A DNA stretch of 64,000 nucleotides, from NCBI GenBank assembly GCA_009741485.1, contig CM019214.1:4388980-4452979 (forward strand), given 5' to 3'. Shown here one piece after another: positions 1-11,897 of the stretch. The notes below the pieces were generated by a model. The model made no database searches, was not told where the DNA came from, and worked only from the letters and a program-made list of their open reading frames with translations. Origin of the DNA: Malurus cyaneus samueli. Its lineage: Eukaryota; Chordata; Aves; Passeriformes; Maluridae. Position numbers and translations under genes: made by a program. Position 1 is the stretch's first letter; every line of letters begins with the position of its first letter.

Positions 1-160
1 AACATTTAGTGCTGCCATGTGCTGATTAGAATAGAGAGGAAAATCCTCTTTTTGTCATCCATTACCATGCTGGAAGACTGAGTGTTTCTTCCAGTGGCAA
101 TTTTAATATCAGTGAAATCAAATCCAGCTCCAAGGACCAGGACACAGCATTCAAATAGGC
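1..160 (+). repeat. Direct repeat, copy 1 (pairs with 8,886-9,047)
   Basis: The first ~160 bases recur almost unchanged in the same orientation at 8,886-9,047. Differences are a few single-base indels, for example 'gattagaatagagagg' here against 'gattaagaactagagagg' there. Similarity stops near base 160. The left limit is unknown because the window begins inside or at the edge of the repeat. I do not recognise it as a known transposon. Confidence 0.9.
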
Positions 161-3100
161 ATGAAAAATGTGTTTGCAAATTGAATTTTTTTAGGCCAAA
201 GTATTTCTATGTAATTCATAACAACCTCCTGTCACAAGGCATTTATGATTATGTAGGTATGATGTTTTAAATCTCAATAATATTCTCTGTGATCCTTTCA
301 AAGAATAAATAATTATTTTGCTTTGCTTGCTCAAAACTAATATTTGTTGCTAAATATTAGTTGCACAAACCAGATCATTTAAATATTGATTTCTGGTGAG
401 ATTTGAATGGCAAAGCTAGCATATGGAAATCTTCTACTACAGTCATATGTATTCTTTTAATGCTATTTCCTTTATTTTCTTTTTTTCTTTATTTCTTTTT
501 TTAAACTAAAAATAAAAACTATAGTCTTGATCCAACTATGGATAATTTCTGATTGATTTTTCACACTTTTGTGATAGCTGTGATTTTCTGGATGTAAATT
601 TGAGTTGCTAACTTTTCAAAAGACTTTGGTTGATTGATTTCAATGTAAATAGTTCATGTTATTCTTTGTTCTCTTGCCATTAGAGTATTTTAGGTATAAT
701 ATAATATAATACAGTATAACCTCTGAACACTTACCCAAATTATAAACTCCTTATGTTTCACACTCATTATTTTAAGCTATAATTACATCTCAGCATCAAT
801 TAGTGATGAGGATATTTGCCATCTTTGCTGGTATGGGTTGACTTAAGCTAATTTTAGCAAAAAACTTAAAATATTTTAAGCAAATTAACTAAACAATGGT
901 GATATCTGTAACTTCAACTTGAATATGTCAGAGCTTGAATGATTAATCAAGCTCTTAAGATTGTTCTGCATATTTTAAGAACATCCAACAACCTAGGCTT
1001 CCATTTCTGAATAGTTAACTGGTTCTTTGTGAACTTTTTGTCTGTATTGGAGTTGTGGAGGAACATGACTCTAGTCTTCACATACAAACTTCAGAAAATA
1101 TTTTAAAGGCTGTTATTTTCCTTGTTTTGTATCCACTTTTTTCTGGAGCATCTTTTTAAATTTCACCAAGCAAGGAATAGGGCAAGCACACAGCAACTTG
1201 TGTGGTGGTTAGCAACACATAGTAGCTTCATGTTATTGTCTGCTTGATGGCTTTTTATGTTTTACTCTGGTATAGAATGCTAATGCCAAATTGGAGCAGA
1301 AGGATCTTTTAAGGAAAAGCAGTGATCTCTCAGAAACTGAATCTGGGAATAGATCTGAGCTTTCTGTCCTCTTTCCCCTTAAAACAGCTGAGAAACAGCT
1401 GAGTTCTGCTGTGGTAGCAGCAGAAGTGTTTGTGTGCTTCCTCCTAGCAGTGAACATCTGATTCTTGGTTTAATGAACTTTTCCCTGCTGTCATTTTTCT
1501 GGGCCTTGTGCATGTTTGTGCTAGCCCGATAATAAATAGACTATGAAGTTATATAATGGCATTTCTGCTGTCCTTTTTAGGTAAAGTAATTATCCAGTTT
1601 CTCATACTTTGTGTAGCCTGATAAAAAAACCCTTCATTTAATCCATCCCAGTCACATTTTACATATTTTTTCTTTAATTTGCACTGATGACATGAGTTTT
1701 TGGCACCATTATTAAGTGATAATGAGACTCGGACAGTTTTTCATTTGATAATATTTTTGTTTGATCTTGACTTCCTATACTTCTGTATCTCAGCAGTGAT
1801 AGATTCAACCACATTGGAGCACAAAGAAGAAGAAAAAAAGCTTGTCAGCATCGTAGTTCATGATGTTTTTAACCCTGTCTATACTCAGTAGTTGTGTGCA
1901 GTTGTAATACTGGTTTTCAGTAAATTTTGTTGCCCTTTGGACCTTTTGTATTATGCCTTAAAATTTAGTAATGTTTTTCCCAGTACTGTATCAAGGTGGG
2001 GGAGATATTTTTATTATTTTGAAATGCAGGTGTGATACATGTCACAAGAGCTATCTTTGATATCATGCTTTTGAGAAGTCAAGAAAAATGCTGGCTTAAG
2101 CCTATTAATATTATTTCACTTAAATATTGTTTTCACTTAATATTATTTCACAAAAACCTTATAATGGTTAGAAAAGAAAATTAAAAAAGTATTATTTTAT
2201 TAAGGCTTTATTATTTTATTTGGTTCTCAAAGCCAGGAATGCTTGAAGTGTTAAATAAGAGGAGAGTTTGCAGGATTGACAATAAAAAATACAGCATTAC
2301 CAGCACAACCCTTTAACTTTTGTGTTAAAAAAAGTTTTTAGTGTTTTGCAGCACAAATTGCAGCTCTTACATGCCATCAGGTCATATCAGGTGCTTTGTT
2401 TTAGCTATGAACTGGAGAATGAGAGCAGGTCTGTAGAAATACCTTCAAAACTGACAGTGGAATAGGAAACTTTTATATGAATGAACTCGTCATACATAGA
2501 TTTTTCTGAATGTTTGCTAGTTTGATCTGTATTCTTGCTGTAATATTTTACCCTGCAGTTTCTTTTGACAAATATTTGCCCTCAAGATTAAACTGCATTT
2601 CTTCTTTACCTGCTGTTAAGGTGAAAGTCCTGATTTTTCTTTGCAGTCTTAAGCAAATACAAATAGTCAACAAAAATAGTAAAATCACTAGACACCATCT
2701 AACCCCACTTTATCTTCCATATTTATGAGTAGATTTATTATGGTTTCTTTGACCTATGAGCAATTGAATTAACAAGAGATAGCTTGACAATCAGCAACTC
2801 TTTTGCAGATTTCCATGGTAGTAAATGGCTTGAAGGGTACTGCATTAAGAGACTCAAGGACAAAATAGGCTCTTATCAGTAAGAAAATCTAAAATAAGTG
2901 TGATTTAATTTGGAGCAGGGCACATATGCTACCAAAAAAAAAAAAAATTGTAAGGCTTTCTATTGTGAGGGGTGTGCAGCTTACAATGTAATTTCAAGAA
3001 CTAAACTTGGAATGATAAAGAGCTCTGTAGTAACCTTGCATTGCAGCTGCCATTGTAAGTAGTTCAGCAATGGTTGGCTAAGTATAAATGCACAGAAATG

Positions 3101-6100
3101 AGAGCTGTGTTAAAATGTGTGCAGAATCTAACAGTGGTGGTGCCTATGAAATGTTTTATTAATAAAAGCAGGGGTGATATTAGCATGATGAAATAATGAA
3201 TGAGCACCCTCTTATTTACAGATGATTTCATATTCCTCTTGGGTGTTTAGTGATGGGGTAATCAGGCACTCTACTGCCTGCATCTGTAAAATCATGTCCT
3301 AGCTTGTAACAATGCTATTTAAATTGATAAGCCTCAGTGACCTCAGCTGTTGTTCTCCACATGATGCTGAGAGAATTGTGGACCAGGTACTGAAATTGCT
3401 TGAGTCATTTCTTACCTGGATCTCCTGCCTGGATTCTTGCAAGGTGAGAAGGAGCAGAATGAATCTGTGCTGTGGAGCTACAGAGGGAATTGGAGTAGAA
3501 GGGAGAGTTGGGTGCTTGTATCAGTCTGAACCTAATGGTAAAACTGAGTGTTGCAGGTACTGCAAAGGGCACACAGGTGTTTCTGCTGTTTGTTTCTGAG
3601 CCTATTTTTAAACAAAGTTTTCTTTTTGAAAGCTTTGGATTTAGCACACTATCACCTCATAACCTCAACAACAGAGAATCATACGAAACGTAATATTTTA
3701 AATACTCCTTTTCTTCACATCTAAATGCTAATTCTGTGCTTTAGCATTTCTCTCCTTGGTGCACTGTCTTTCAGCTACCTGGGAATTTACAGTTCTCCAC
3801 CTTGCTTTGCTTTTCATCCATTGGATGGTGAAAGAAAAAAACATCTGAGTTGAAGCCTGTAGAAAATATGGAAGAAATTAATATGGATCTTTGGGTAGAA
3901 CTAATGTAATTGAACTTTAATTTCTAGATCAGAAGTTGACCTCTGAGCTCTTCATAGTGACAGAAGATTCAAATTTTTAAGTCATCTAAGGTGGATGTTT
4001 TGGCTCTGACTGAGCAAGTCTGAACTAGTTTGTGTGTACATATCCAATTATTGTGAGATTTATCCTAACATTTATCATGACTATTCTTGAGATAAAAATT
4101 TTTATAAAGACTCTAGAAGAGATAATTCTCTCTGTAAGGACTTTCATCTTCAGTTGACATTATTCTGTAATAAGGCAACATATCTAAAGCCTAAATTAAT
4201 TTCCTTATCTTGGTGTGTGTGTGTGTTAATCTTTCAGAAAGACATTGTGGGCACTGTAATGGCTTTCCTGTACAGAAATCTGATCAGGAAAAAAAAAGAA
4301 AAATCTTGAGAGAAGCATTTTCTCTCTTCCACAGAATGAATATTTTCTGCTGGTTCCAAAGAGAACACAAAGCAATGCTTGAAATTATTGAATCTGGAAA
4401 TAAAAAAAGAATCACCTACCCTTAGGCAGTTCTTGCATTCTTAATGTATTAAAATGAAAGTATGTGGAGAGCAGGACTGCAGAAACTTGAAAGAGACACT
4501 TAGTTTTTCTCAGTTCTTTTTCAATTTTAGCTTTGACGTTCACTGTTAAAAGAGAAAGAAGCTGTATTATCATAATCTTCATAGAGGATGGTGGGGTTAT
4601 TCAGTTCTTGGTCTTTCTGGGAATTATTTGCTTTGCAAATAAGGAAAAAACTGTTTCTAAATTGCTGTAAAACTCTAGTCTTTTTTTGTGAGTGATTTCC
4701 AGTGGCTGCATTGAAACAATATAGCTTGAATAACCTTGATTCAGCCATAGGTATTGAAGTTCAAAGGTAATTTGTGGAAAGTTTGAATGGCAAATGGCAG
4801 TCACTGAGGGGGCACTTAAAAAAAAAAGTTACAAAATAAAGGAGCAATGCATTAGGGAATGACTCTGTTTTCCTCTAATATTTTTTCTTTGCATTTCCAT
4901 CTGTTAGTTTTTAAAGTGGAGTCTTAATGAGCAGTGGCTTTCATGACAGTGATTTACTTGGTGTAAGGAAACAAAAGAAAGTGAATGCCACAAGAGAATC
5001 TTGACACAGAAAATAGAACTTGCTTTTTGTGTGCTTGCCTTTTGGTAGATAGAGGAAGTAGCCATTTTATAAAATGATTACAGGATAACTTCTGCCACAA
5101 TTTCCATCTGGAAACCAAGAGAGTGGCACATTTTGTCACAATGGTTAAGGAGTTACTTTCAAAAAAGTTTTACTCCGTTTTCCTTATAGGTTGCTTCAAT
5201 TTGTCGGGCGATTTTTCTTTTGTATAGCACCTTGCAGGAATCAAGTTGCAGATTATCTTCTGCTGGTTCTGATTCCTCTGCTTATCATATTTATCTATAC
5301 ATTATTTAGTGCAAAAATATCAATATTGAAAAAAAAAATGCTTTGAATTCGTGAGGTTTATAACAGTAAAGAAGATTATATCTTCTGTGAACAATATTTT
5401 TGAGATGAGACCTGTAAGGATTACTCTGCTAAACATCTTAAGTCCCTCCATAAAAAATCAGCCTGAAATAAGGAGAAGCTGCGTGAGCCATAACTAACTC
5501 AATTCTCTGAATATGAGTGGAGGGTGTGTTTAAAGAGTGAGGTGGCATTTCAGTCACCCACAGGAGGTTTTAAAAGCATTCAGTGGTAAGCAGAGGTGAA
5601 ATGGTGGGAATCCATGGTAGTGCTTGAAATAAACTGACTTTGGAGCAAATGGGCTGATGCTCCTGAAACTCCTTGTTCGTCACCAAAAGCAAGGGAATGT
5701 GTTGACTTCTACTCAGCCATAAATGGTTATCATGTAGCAAATATCCAGGGTGAAACAATAGAATTCCAGCATGGCTTTCCCATCTTATATGTGCTACTTC
5801 TAGCACTGTTTTTGGTAGCTTATTCTATGATTATTTCTCATCATATGCATAAATGCAAAAGTTATACCTTTTCTGTGCTTAATATTCTCTGGGTTTGATT
5901 TTTTTGATTTTTTTAATAACTTATCACTGAACTTGTCTTAAAACAGTTTCAGGGAATTAAATGTGAGGAGTGTAGAAAATACAAGGAATATTCCAAATGT
6001 ACCAATTGTGTGTCCTTTTGTGCTGTAGCAATAGCATTCAAAATTACTACCTAAACAGTTAAAAACAAGTATTTGGCATATTTGGCCTCTGAACTTCAGA

Positions 6101-7389
6101 TTGATCTCGTCTCTTTTGACCTTCAGTGTTGTGTGAACTGTATATTTGTATAGGTGAAGCCTTATTGAACAATGGCTTTAGTTCAATGAGCTGAGACAAG
6201 TATTTCTTCTGCGTTAGGAATGCACAATTTACCTTTAACTTTTAACTTTAGAAAACAGCACACTTTCAAACAGTGCAAAGAACACTGGGAGTGTTTGCCT
6301 GAGTAACCTTTTATTTCTTTTGCATATGATGTGGCCAAATGCAAAGAGGTTTAGTTTTAAAATTGCTAGCTAGAATATTCCTATTTCTAAACTGGAGCAG
6401 TCTTGGATGGTAAGTGGAATACAAGTGTGAAAAATGTGTTGATGAAAAGTTAATTAGCAGGTGTGAAGCTTTTTCTTATTCTTTGGCAGTAATTTAAAAC
6501 TGGTAGATAAAATTAATTTTCTTTAAAAAGTAATACTAGCAGCCTGCAACTTTCATAAAGTTGTAGATGCCTAATAAAAACTACTACTAACCATAGAATA
6601 ATATCCTGCAATGCAAGCCTCATGGAATTCCCTGCTTTTTTCTAGCAAAAAAACCTTTCCTGAGCTGAATCTCTCCATGAAATTAATGCAGCAGAAGAGT
6701 GTTGTTTTCCAAGGAGAATTCCTTTCGATCTACACTCAGTATCAATCACATTTCCTTTCCTTTCCAGCACTTCAACTTAACAACATTTAGCTTTAACTGA
6801 TACCCAAAACAATTTAGCAAAGTATTCATATAGATTAAGTATTTACTAAAGCACAACAGTAATTTACTTGGAAACCTAACTTGCAAATCTGAAGTGGTAC
6901 CTAAGAATCTGGGAGAGCAGCATTTCCAGCACGTTTGATACAACATATGCACACAGAAAAAAACAGTCTGTATAAGGTACCTGTGAAAAATTCCCCTCAG
7001 ATTTGGTGAAATACTCTCTTTGGATGCCTTTGCATCTTTTCAGTGGGTGAAGGGTTGAGCCTCGAGGAGCTGGGGGATATCAGCACAGGGTCCCTCATTA
7101 TTTGGCAATGTTCCTTGAGGAGTCCTCCATCTCCGAGAGGTGATGTAGTCAGAGGGAGATGCTGGTCACAAACATCTTCAAAAATTCATGACATTTGGGA
7201 AAAGCTCCCTATGGCTGGAAAAATGTAAATCACAGCTGAATTCAGACAGGATGAGGAAGATGGTCCAGGAATCTGCAGTCTCCTCTGCCACTACTTTTAT
7301 AAGTGTCTTCCAGAAACTGTGCAGATGCACACGGACACTCTGGATATTCTCCTCTGATCAGATGCATAATGCTGGGGAGAAGTGGAAAT
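161..7389. other. Intron 7, no gene seen
   Basis: AT-rich intronic DNA. The open frames here are 60-95 codons, show no domain signatures and overlap one another on both strands, which is what chance gives in such DNA. Short A runs occur at 2,934-2,947 and 5,329-5,338. A local direct repeat of 'aatattatttcac' lies at about 2,106-2,150. I see nothing else. Confidence 0.6.
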
Positions 7390-7785
7390 GAATGAATATT
7401 TTTCACCTTGATTCTAACAAGACCTTTCATAGTATCCTTGTAGCCAAAGCAGTAAGATGTGGGTAGAAAATTGGCTAGATTCCTGTTTTTAAAAGGATTT
7501 GTGATCACTGGTAGAAAACCCAGCTGGTGGCTGATGTGGCTGTGATCCTCAGGAGTGGAGAGGGAGGCTGATAATGTTTAAGTGTCTTAATGTCATGGTG
7601 AGGGGAAGAACTACACTGCAGCCAGCAGTCTGTAGACAATTCTTGGCTGAATATTAGTCAGTCTCACTTGCAGCAATGAAGTCCAACAACACACTCAGCT
7701 GTAGGAGTGAGAGTGTAGCCAGCAGTTTGGGGGAAGTGATTGTTCACTCCTGTTCAGTTTGAGCCCCATTCTAGCACACTGTGCT
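7390..7785 (+). mobile_element. Old CR1 LINE fragment (end of ORF2 and 3' region)
   Basis: Decayed CR1 (chicken repeat 1) non-LTR retrotransposon. Bases 7,405-7,450 read like the CR1 reverse-transcriptase stretch that encodes a D-S/L-x-K-x-F-x-x-x-x-x-x-I-L pattern. 'gaaaattggctagattc' follows, as in CR1 ORF2. Further on, 'gcagcaatgaagtccaacaa', 'gtagccagcagtttggggga' and 'agtgattgttcac' match the usual order of the CR1 3' part. The matches are interrupted by indels, so it is non-functional and older than the CR1 copies near 49 kb. It may begin further left, near 7,050. Confidence 0.65.
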
Positions 7786-8885
7786 GTATTTCCTTTAGCT
7801 GATCACAGCCACAGACTATTTCAGTGTGGGAAACTGTACTGAATGCAAATTCAAATAAGTCATTTAGATTCTCAGCAATTGCCTTGTAGTCTTCACATGC
7901 TCCTGTTGTGCTGATCCTTTCATTCTGCAAAGCCTCTAGAAGGGAACTGACTGGAGATATTTGAGGCAAGATTTATTAGTAGTATTCATATGTTTTGCTG
8001 GTTGTTCCTCCTGGGCCAGTCTTTCTGTTTGTTTTGTTTTCTTTTTTTTACACGAAGCCTGCCAGAATTTATTATCCTTTCTGTTTTCTCCGTTTGGACA
8101 TGATATGAGCTTCTTGAATTATACTTATGGCAACTACTCTTCAGCCCCCTTGGCTTGCTTTTATTTAAGTCTTCATTTCTCCCTTTCATCTCCACTTTCC
8201 AAGGTGATGCTGCCTGCTCCCTTGTGATTGAACCCTGATCTGCTTTTGAATTTTGTTCCTTGGATATCAATCTGGCAAGTGATAAATAGACACTGTGCTG
8301 CCTGTGTGACAAGAAACATTTAAACTTCCTTTGTTTCTTTAGTAGTTGTCCTTTGTAGTCCCAGGTACTGTCTTCTACCGTGATTTCTCTCTCTCTCTCT
8401 CTCTCTCTGAAATTCTCTTCTGCTTGCTAGCCTAATGAGATTCAGTAATTTATGTTTTATCCCCTCTCAAATATTATTTTTAATCTGTCCTTTTGGGAGG
8501 TGGGGGGCAGGTTGTAATCATTTTTAAAGGAGTCTAATAGCAATTAGTTACCTCAAATTCAGAAATTTTGTTTGTAAAAATTTCTGAACTAAATTTGTGA
8601 GAATAGTGGTAAATAGATAAACACAGACTGATTTTTGCTGCCTGTCTTTTCACCCATCTTAGCTTTAGCAGTCTCTGTAAGGATAAGTTTTTTCTTTTTT
8701 CCCTGAGTCAAGGAAAATATAAGGTAATCATCCTAAATTGATGTATTGGAAATAAACAGAATATCACCAGGATTACACATCTGACACATTAGACATTGGA
8801 GCCCAGGCTCCAATCAATGTTCTGGAAGTTCTTCACCTTATGCTGGGGGTTAAGGCATTGCCATGGGTTTATGCTTCATTAGTAC
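7786..8885. other. Intron 7, no gene; TC microsatellite at 8,386-8,408
   Basis: No coding signal. A perfect TC dinucleotide run occupies 8,386-8,408. The open frames on both strands around 7,961-8,312 are mirror images of low-complexity T-rich sequence and have no recognisable domain. Confidence 0.6.
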
Positions 8886-9047
8886 AACATTTAGTGCTGC
8901 CATGTGCTGATTAAGAACTAGAGAGGAAAATCCTCTTTTTGTCATCCATTACCATGCTGGAAGACTGAGTGTTTCTTCCAGTGGCAATTTTAATATCAGT
9001 GAAATCAAATCCAGCTCCAAGGACCAGGACACAGCATTTCAAATGGC
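8886..9047 (+). repeat. Direct repeat, copy 2 (pairs with 1-160)
   Basis: Second copy of the ~160-bp sequence at the window start, same orientation, 8,885 bases downstream. The flank after this copy (from 'ctaatctcattc') differs from the flank after copy 1 (from 'atgaaaaatgtg'), so it is not the start of a simple tandem duplication of the whole intervening unit. An assembly gap follows about 580 bases later. Confidence 0.9.
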
Positions 9048-9623
9048 ACTAATCTCATTCTTTCCTAGGGTACACCCTGCAGAGAACACACCATCAGACA
9101 GTTTTCATCCAGTATGAATAGATCAGATGCAGTACTAGGTGGTGGAAGCAGACTGGAAGATCTTGTTCATGTCATGACAGTCTTATGTCAAGTGTCTCGT
9201 ACCATCTGGGCAGAATTTCCCACTTTGCAAGAATCATTCTTTCAAATCCAGCCTGCTCTTGAGATTTATTGAGAAAAAAAGCTCTGTTTTTTACCAGCCT
9301 CACTGAGGGTAATAAGTACTTTTCTGATATAGAAGGAATTGAGAGAGTATTCTTGCTCTGAAGTCAAGATCACATTTTGTCAAGAACACGATTTTTTTCT
9401 GTTGAGAAGAAAGTTGAACAAAGATTCCAGGCTTTGGGAAAGATCCATGACTAGGCCTGAGTTCTAAATTATTAAGCCTGAAAATTTAAGAAAAGATGAT
9501 TTCAAATGTCTAAAGTTCTAAAAATGTGGAAAACAGTGGGTGTTTCACTAAATGCTGCAATCCATTACACAGGGTTTAAAATTATAATTTTGTAATCTTA
9601 TTCCTTCTGTGTAATGATATTAC

Positions 9624-9638
9624 NNNNNNNNNNNNNNN
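9624..9638. other. Assembly gap, 15 N
   Basis: Fifteen undetermined bases inside intron 7. The true missing length is not known from the sequence. Confidence 0.99.
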
Positions 9639-11841
9639 TGTTTCTTTGTTTTGCTTTACAGAAGTACTTTTCCTAAATGGAATGAATAGTGAGCTGTTCT
9701 CTTATTGAGTATTTAATCTAAAAAATACATTAAAATATTAATTAAACCTCACAAAAATCCCTGTGAGGACTCTGCACAAGCATTATGATTCTTTCACAGA
9801 TGGTAAATGCAGTTAATATTTCTCCAGTAGTGCTAGAGAACTTTTGTATCGAGGAGTCTGTCCAGTTCTGTTAATTTGTTTTTTCAGCTAAAGCCTCTCA
9901 TTACTGAGATAGCTGTGAAGTGGAAAAAACATTCTGGATTGTAATAGGCAGTTATGTCTACACACCTCAACTTCATATCACATTTGCCTAATATGTTGTT
10001 CTGAATTCAAGATGATTTATTTCAAACCTCAGAGGAGTTTAGTTTTGGTCATGGATGAGCTACTTGCAATCCAATTGCTCTTTCTCTGAACATGGGCTAT
10101 TGTTTAGCTGTGCAGAATCAAACTGCTTGATACATGATTTAATAAAACAGTAGAGTGGCGTTTGATCCCATCAGCTATCCTTTGAATTAAAGTTGTAGCT
10201 TCAAATTGCTTAGAAATAAGTATCAGAGGATGGACAACTTTTACCATTTAAAATGGAAAGCATTATTCGATATGCATTCTTGAAATAAGTCTAAATTATT
10301 TAAAAAATAAATTATGAAATTTTCATATGAGAGTTTCCAAGAAATCTATGATCAAGCTATTTGTTCTTTAATGTTTTGTATTGCTTTAAATCAGGCTCTT
10401 CATAATATTCCTTAAATGTGGACATAAATTTATTTTGGAGATTAATTTACATTGAGTCTGATTCTATGTGAATATCATAGTAATGAGCTAATAGAGGTGC
10501 ATCTTACTTTTTATGTCAATGATAAATATAGTAAAGCAGCCATCAGAAGGCCACAGAATATGATCAGACAGTTCTTGTTCAGAAACTGAGTTCTTGTAGG
10601 ATCTAATCCTTAAATCAATGGCATGGCATTCTGTAATTGTTAATATAGATAGCAGTCACTAGTACCTGAGTCAAGTTGCTCTGTACCTATTGGGAAGAGG
10701 GAAGGTCATTTATAATTAGAGCTTTGCACATTGCCTAAAATTTGTCAGCATCAATGGAAGCCAACTTGTTGTTTTATTTTAATTCCTACGGTTCAGGTCC
10801 TTCAGCTATATTTGAGTGATGTGCAATAAGAGCTGCTTGTTGCGCCACATCTGCTCATCTCATTCTGTTCCTGTCCTGGCAGTCAGCACAAAGAGGCAGA
10901 GCCCACCCTTTTCCGTTACCTCTGCCTAGACAGGACTTGTAACACCTCATCAGACCGTGTATTCCATTTCTGCTGCAGTCTGAAAACAAAGCACTCTGTC
11001 CAAGGTATCCTGCTCTCCACGGGCAGATGCTCACTCAATATTACAGAAAGGTGTCCCTTTTTGGAAGAGGCTCTGGGTTGCTCTGAAGTGTCAGGTGTAA
11101 GTGGAAAATCAATGAGTACAGGCTGCTCCCTGAAGGTGTTCATCTCTCTCAGTTGTACGGGCTGTGAGCAGGGCATGGAAGAGCATCCATCCTGTTAAAT
11201 GCAGACTGACAGTGGTAGCAAGGTCACTGTAGTTAATTTGCTACTAGATATATCAAAGTTCATGTGCATTTGCTTGTGCCGTGTTTTTGCATTGCAAGTA
11301 TTCCACTGGGAAATGTTGGATAAAATTGGTATTGGATATTTTGCTGTGATAAATTAAAACAAGGAGCTGCAGAATTACTCTGCCATGAGCTATAGTGACT
11401 TGTGTGATTTTTAAATATTTCCTTCACAGTGTGTTCATCACCTTTCTCCAGGATAATTTTACTGTATAATCAGCTATCACTCCCCTGCCAGGTATTAGTC
11501 TGTTAGAAACTCATCATAGGCTGACAAGTGCCAGAATTCATCCTCACATTTCTGTTACTGAAACACCCAGACACTCAGCTTCAGTGGCTGAAATGTTGTA
11601 TAACACATTCTTCTGACCTACAGCTTCACATGGATATTGTTTTTAATTGTTTTATTTCAAATCAAATGTAATACTCTTATGATTATGACTTTTGATGATG
11701 ATTCCTTACTTTGGCTTTTTTGTTTAACAGCAATAAGAGAAAAATCAGTTTCTGTGGTGCTCAATCCTAATGCTAAGGGAATGTTCTGAGATTCTGTTTT
11801 GTTTCAAGCCAGACAGTACCCTGGACTAAGTAAACAAAGTT

Positions 11842-11847
<6 letters not shown>
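9639..11847. other. Intron 7, no gene seen
   Basis: Mostly AT-rich. The stretch 10,820-11,180 is visibly richer in G+C and holds an 86-codon minus-strand frame (10,916-11,176). That frame has no domain I recognise and no splice context that would make it an exon. Confidence 0.5.

Positions 11848-11894
<47 letters not shown>
11848..11894 (+). repeat. Poly(A) tract, 47 bases
   Basis: An uninterrupted run of 47 A, by far the longest homopolymer in the window. No AATAAA signal sits at a normal distance upstream and the preceding sequence does not look like an exonic 3' end, so it is not clearly the tail of a processed copy. CR1 elements do not end in poly(A). Confidence 0.95.

Positions 11895-11897
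<3 letters not shown>

Noticed and set aside
1..9047. Direct repeats at 1 and 8,886 as LTRs of a provirus
   Set aside because: No TG...CA ends, no primer-binding site or polypurine tract, and the interior holds an old CR1 and no gag/pol sequence.
10820..11180. GC-richer stretch with an 86-codon minus-strand frame, considered as an exon or an intronic gene
   Set aside because: No recognisable domain and no convincing splice or promoter pattern; nothing beyond composition supports it.
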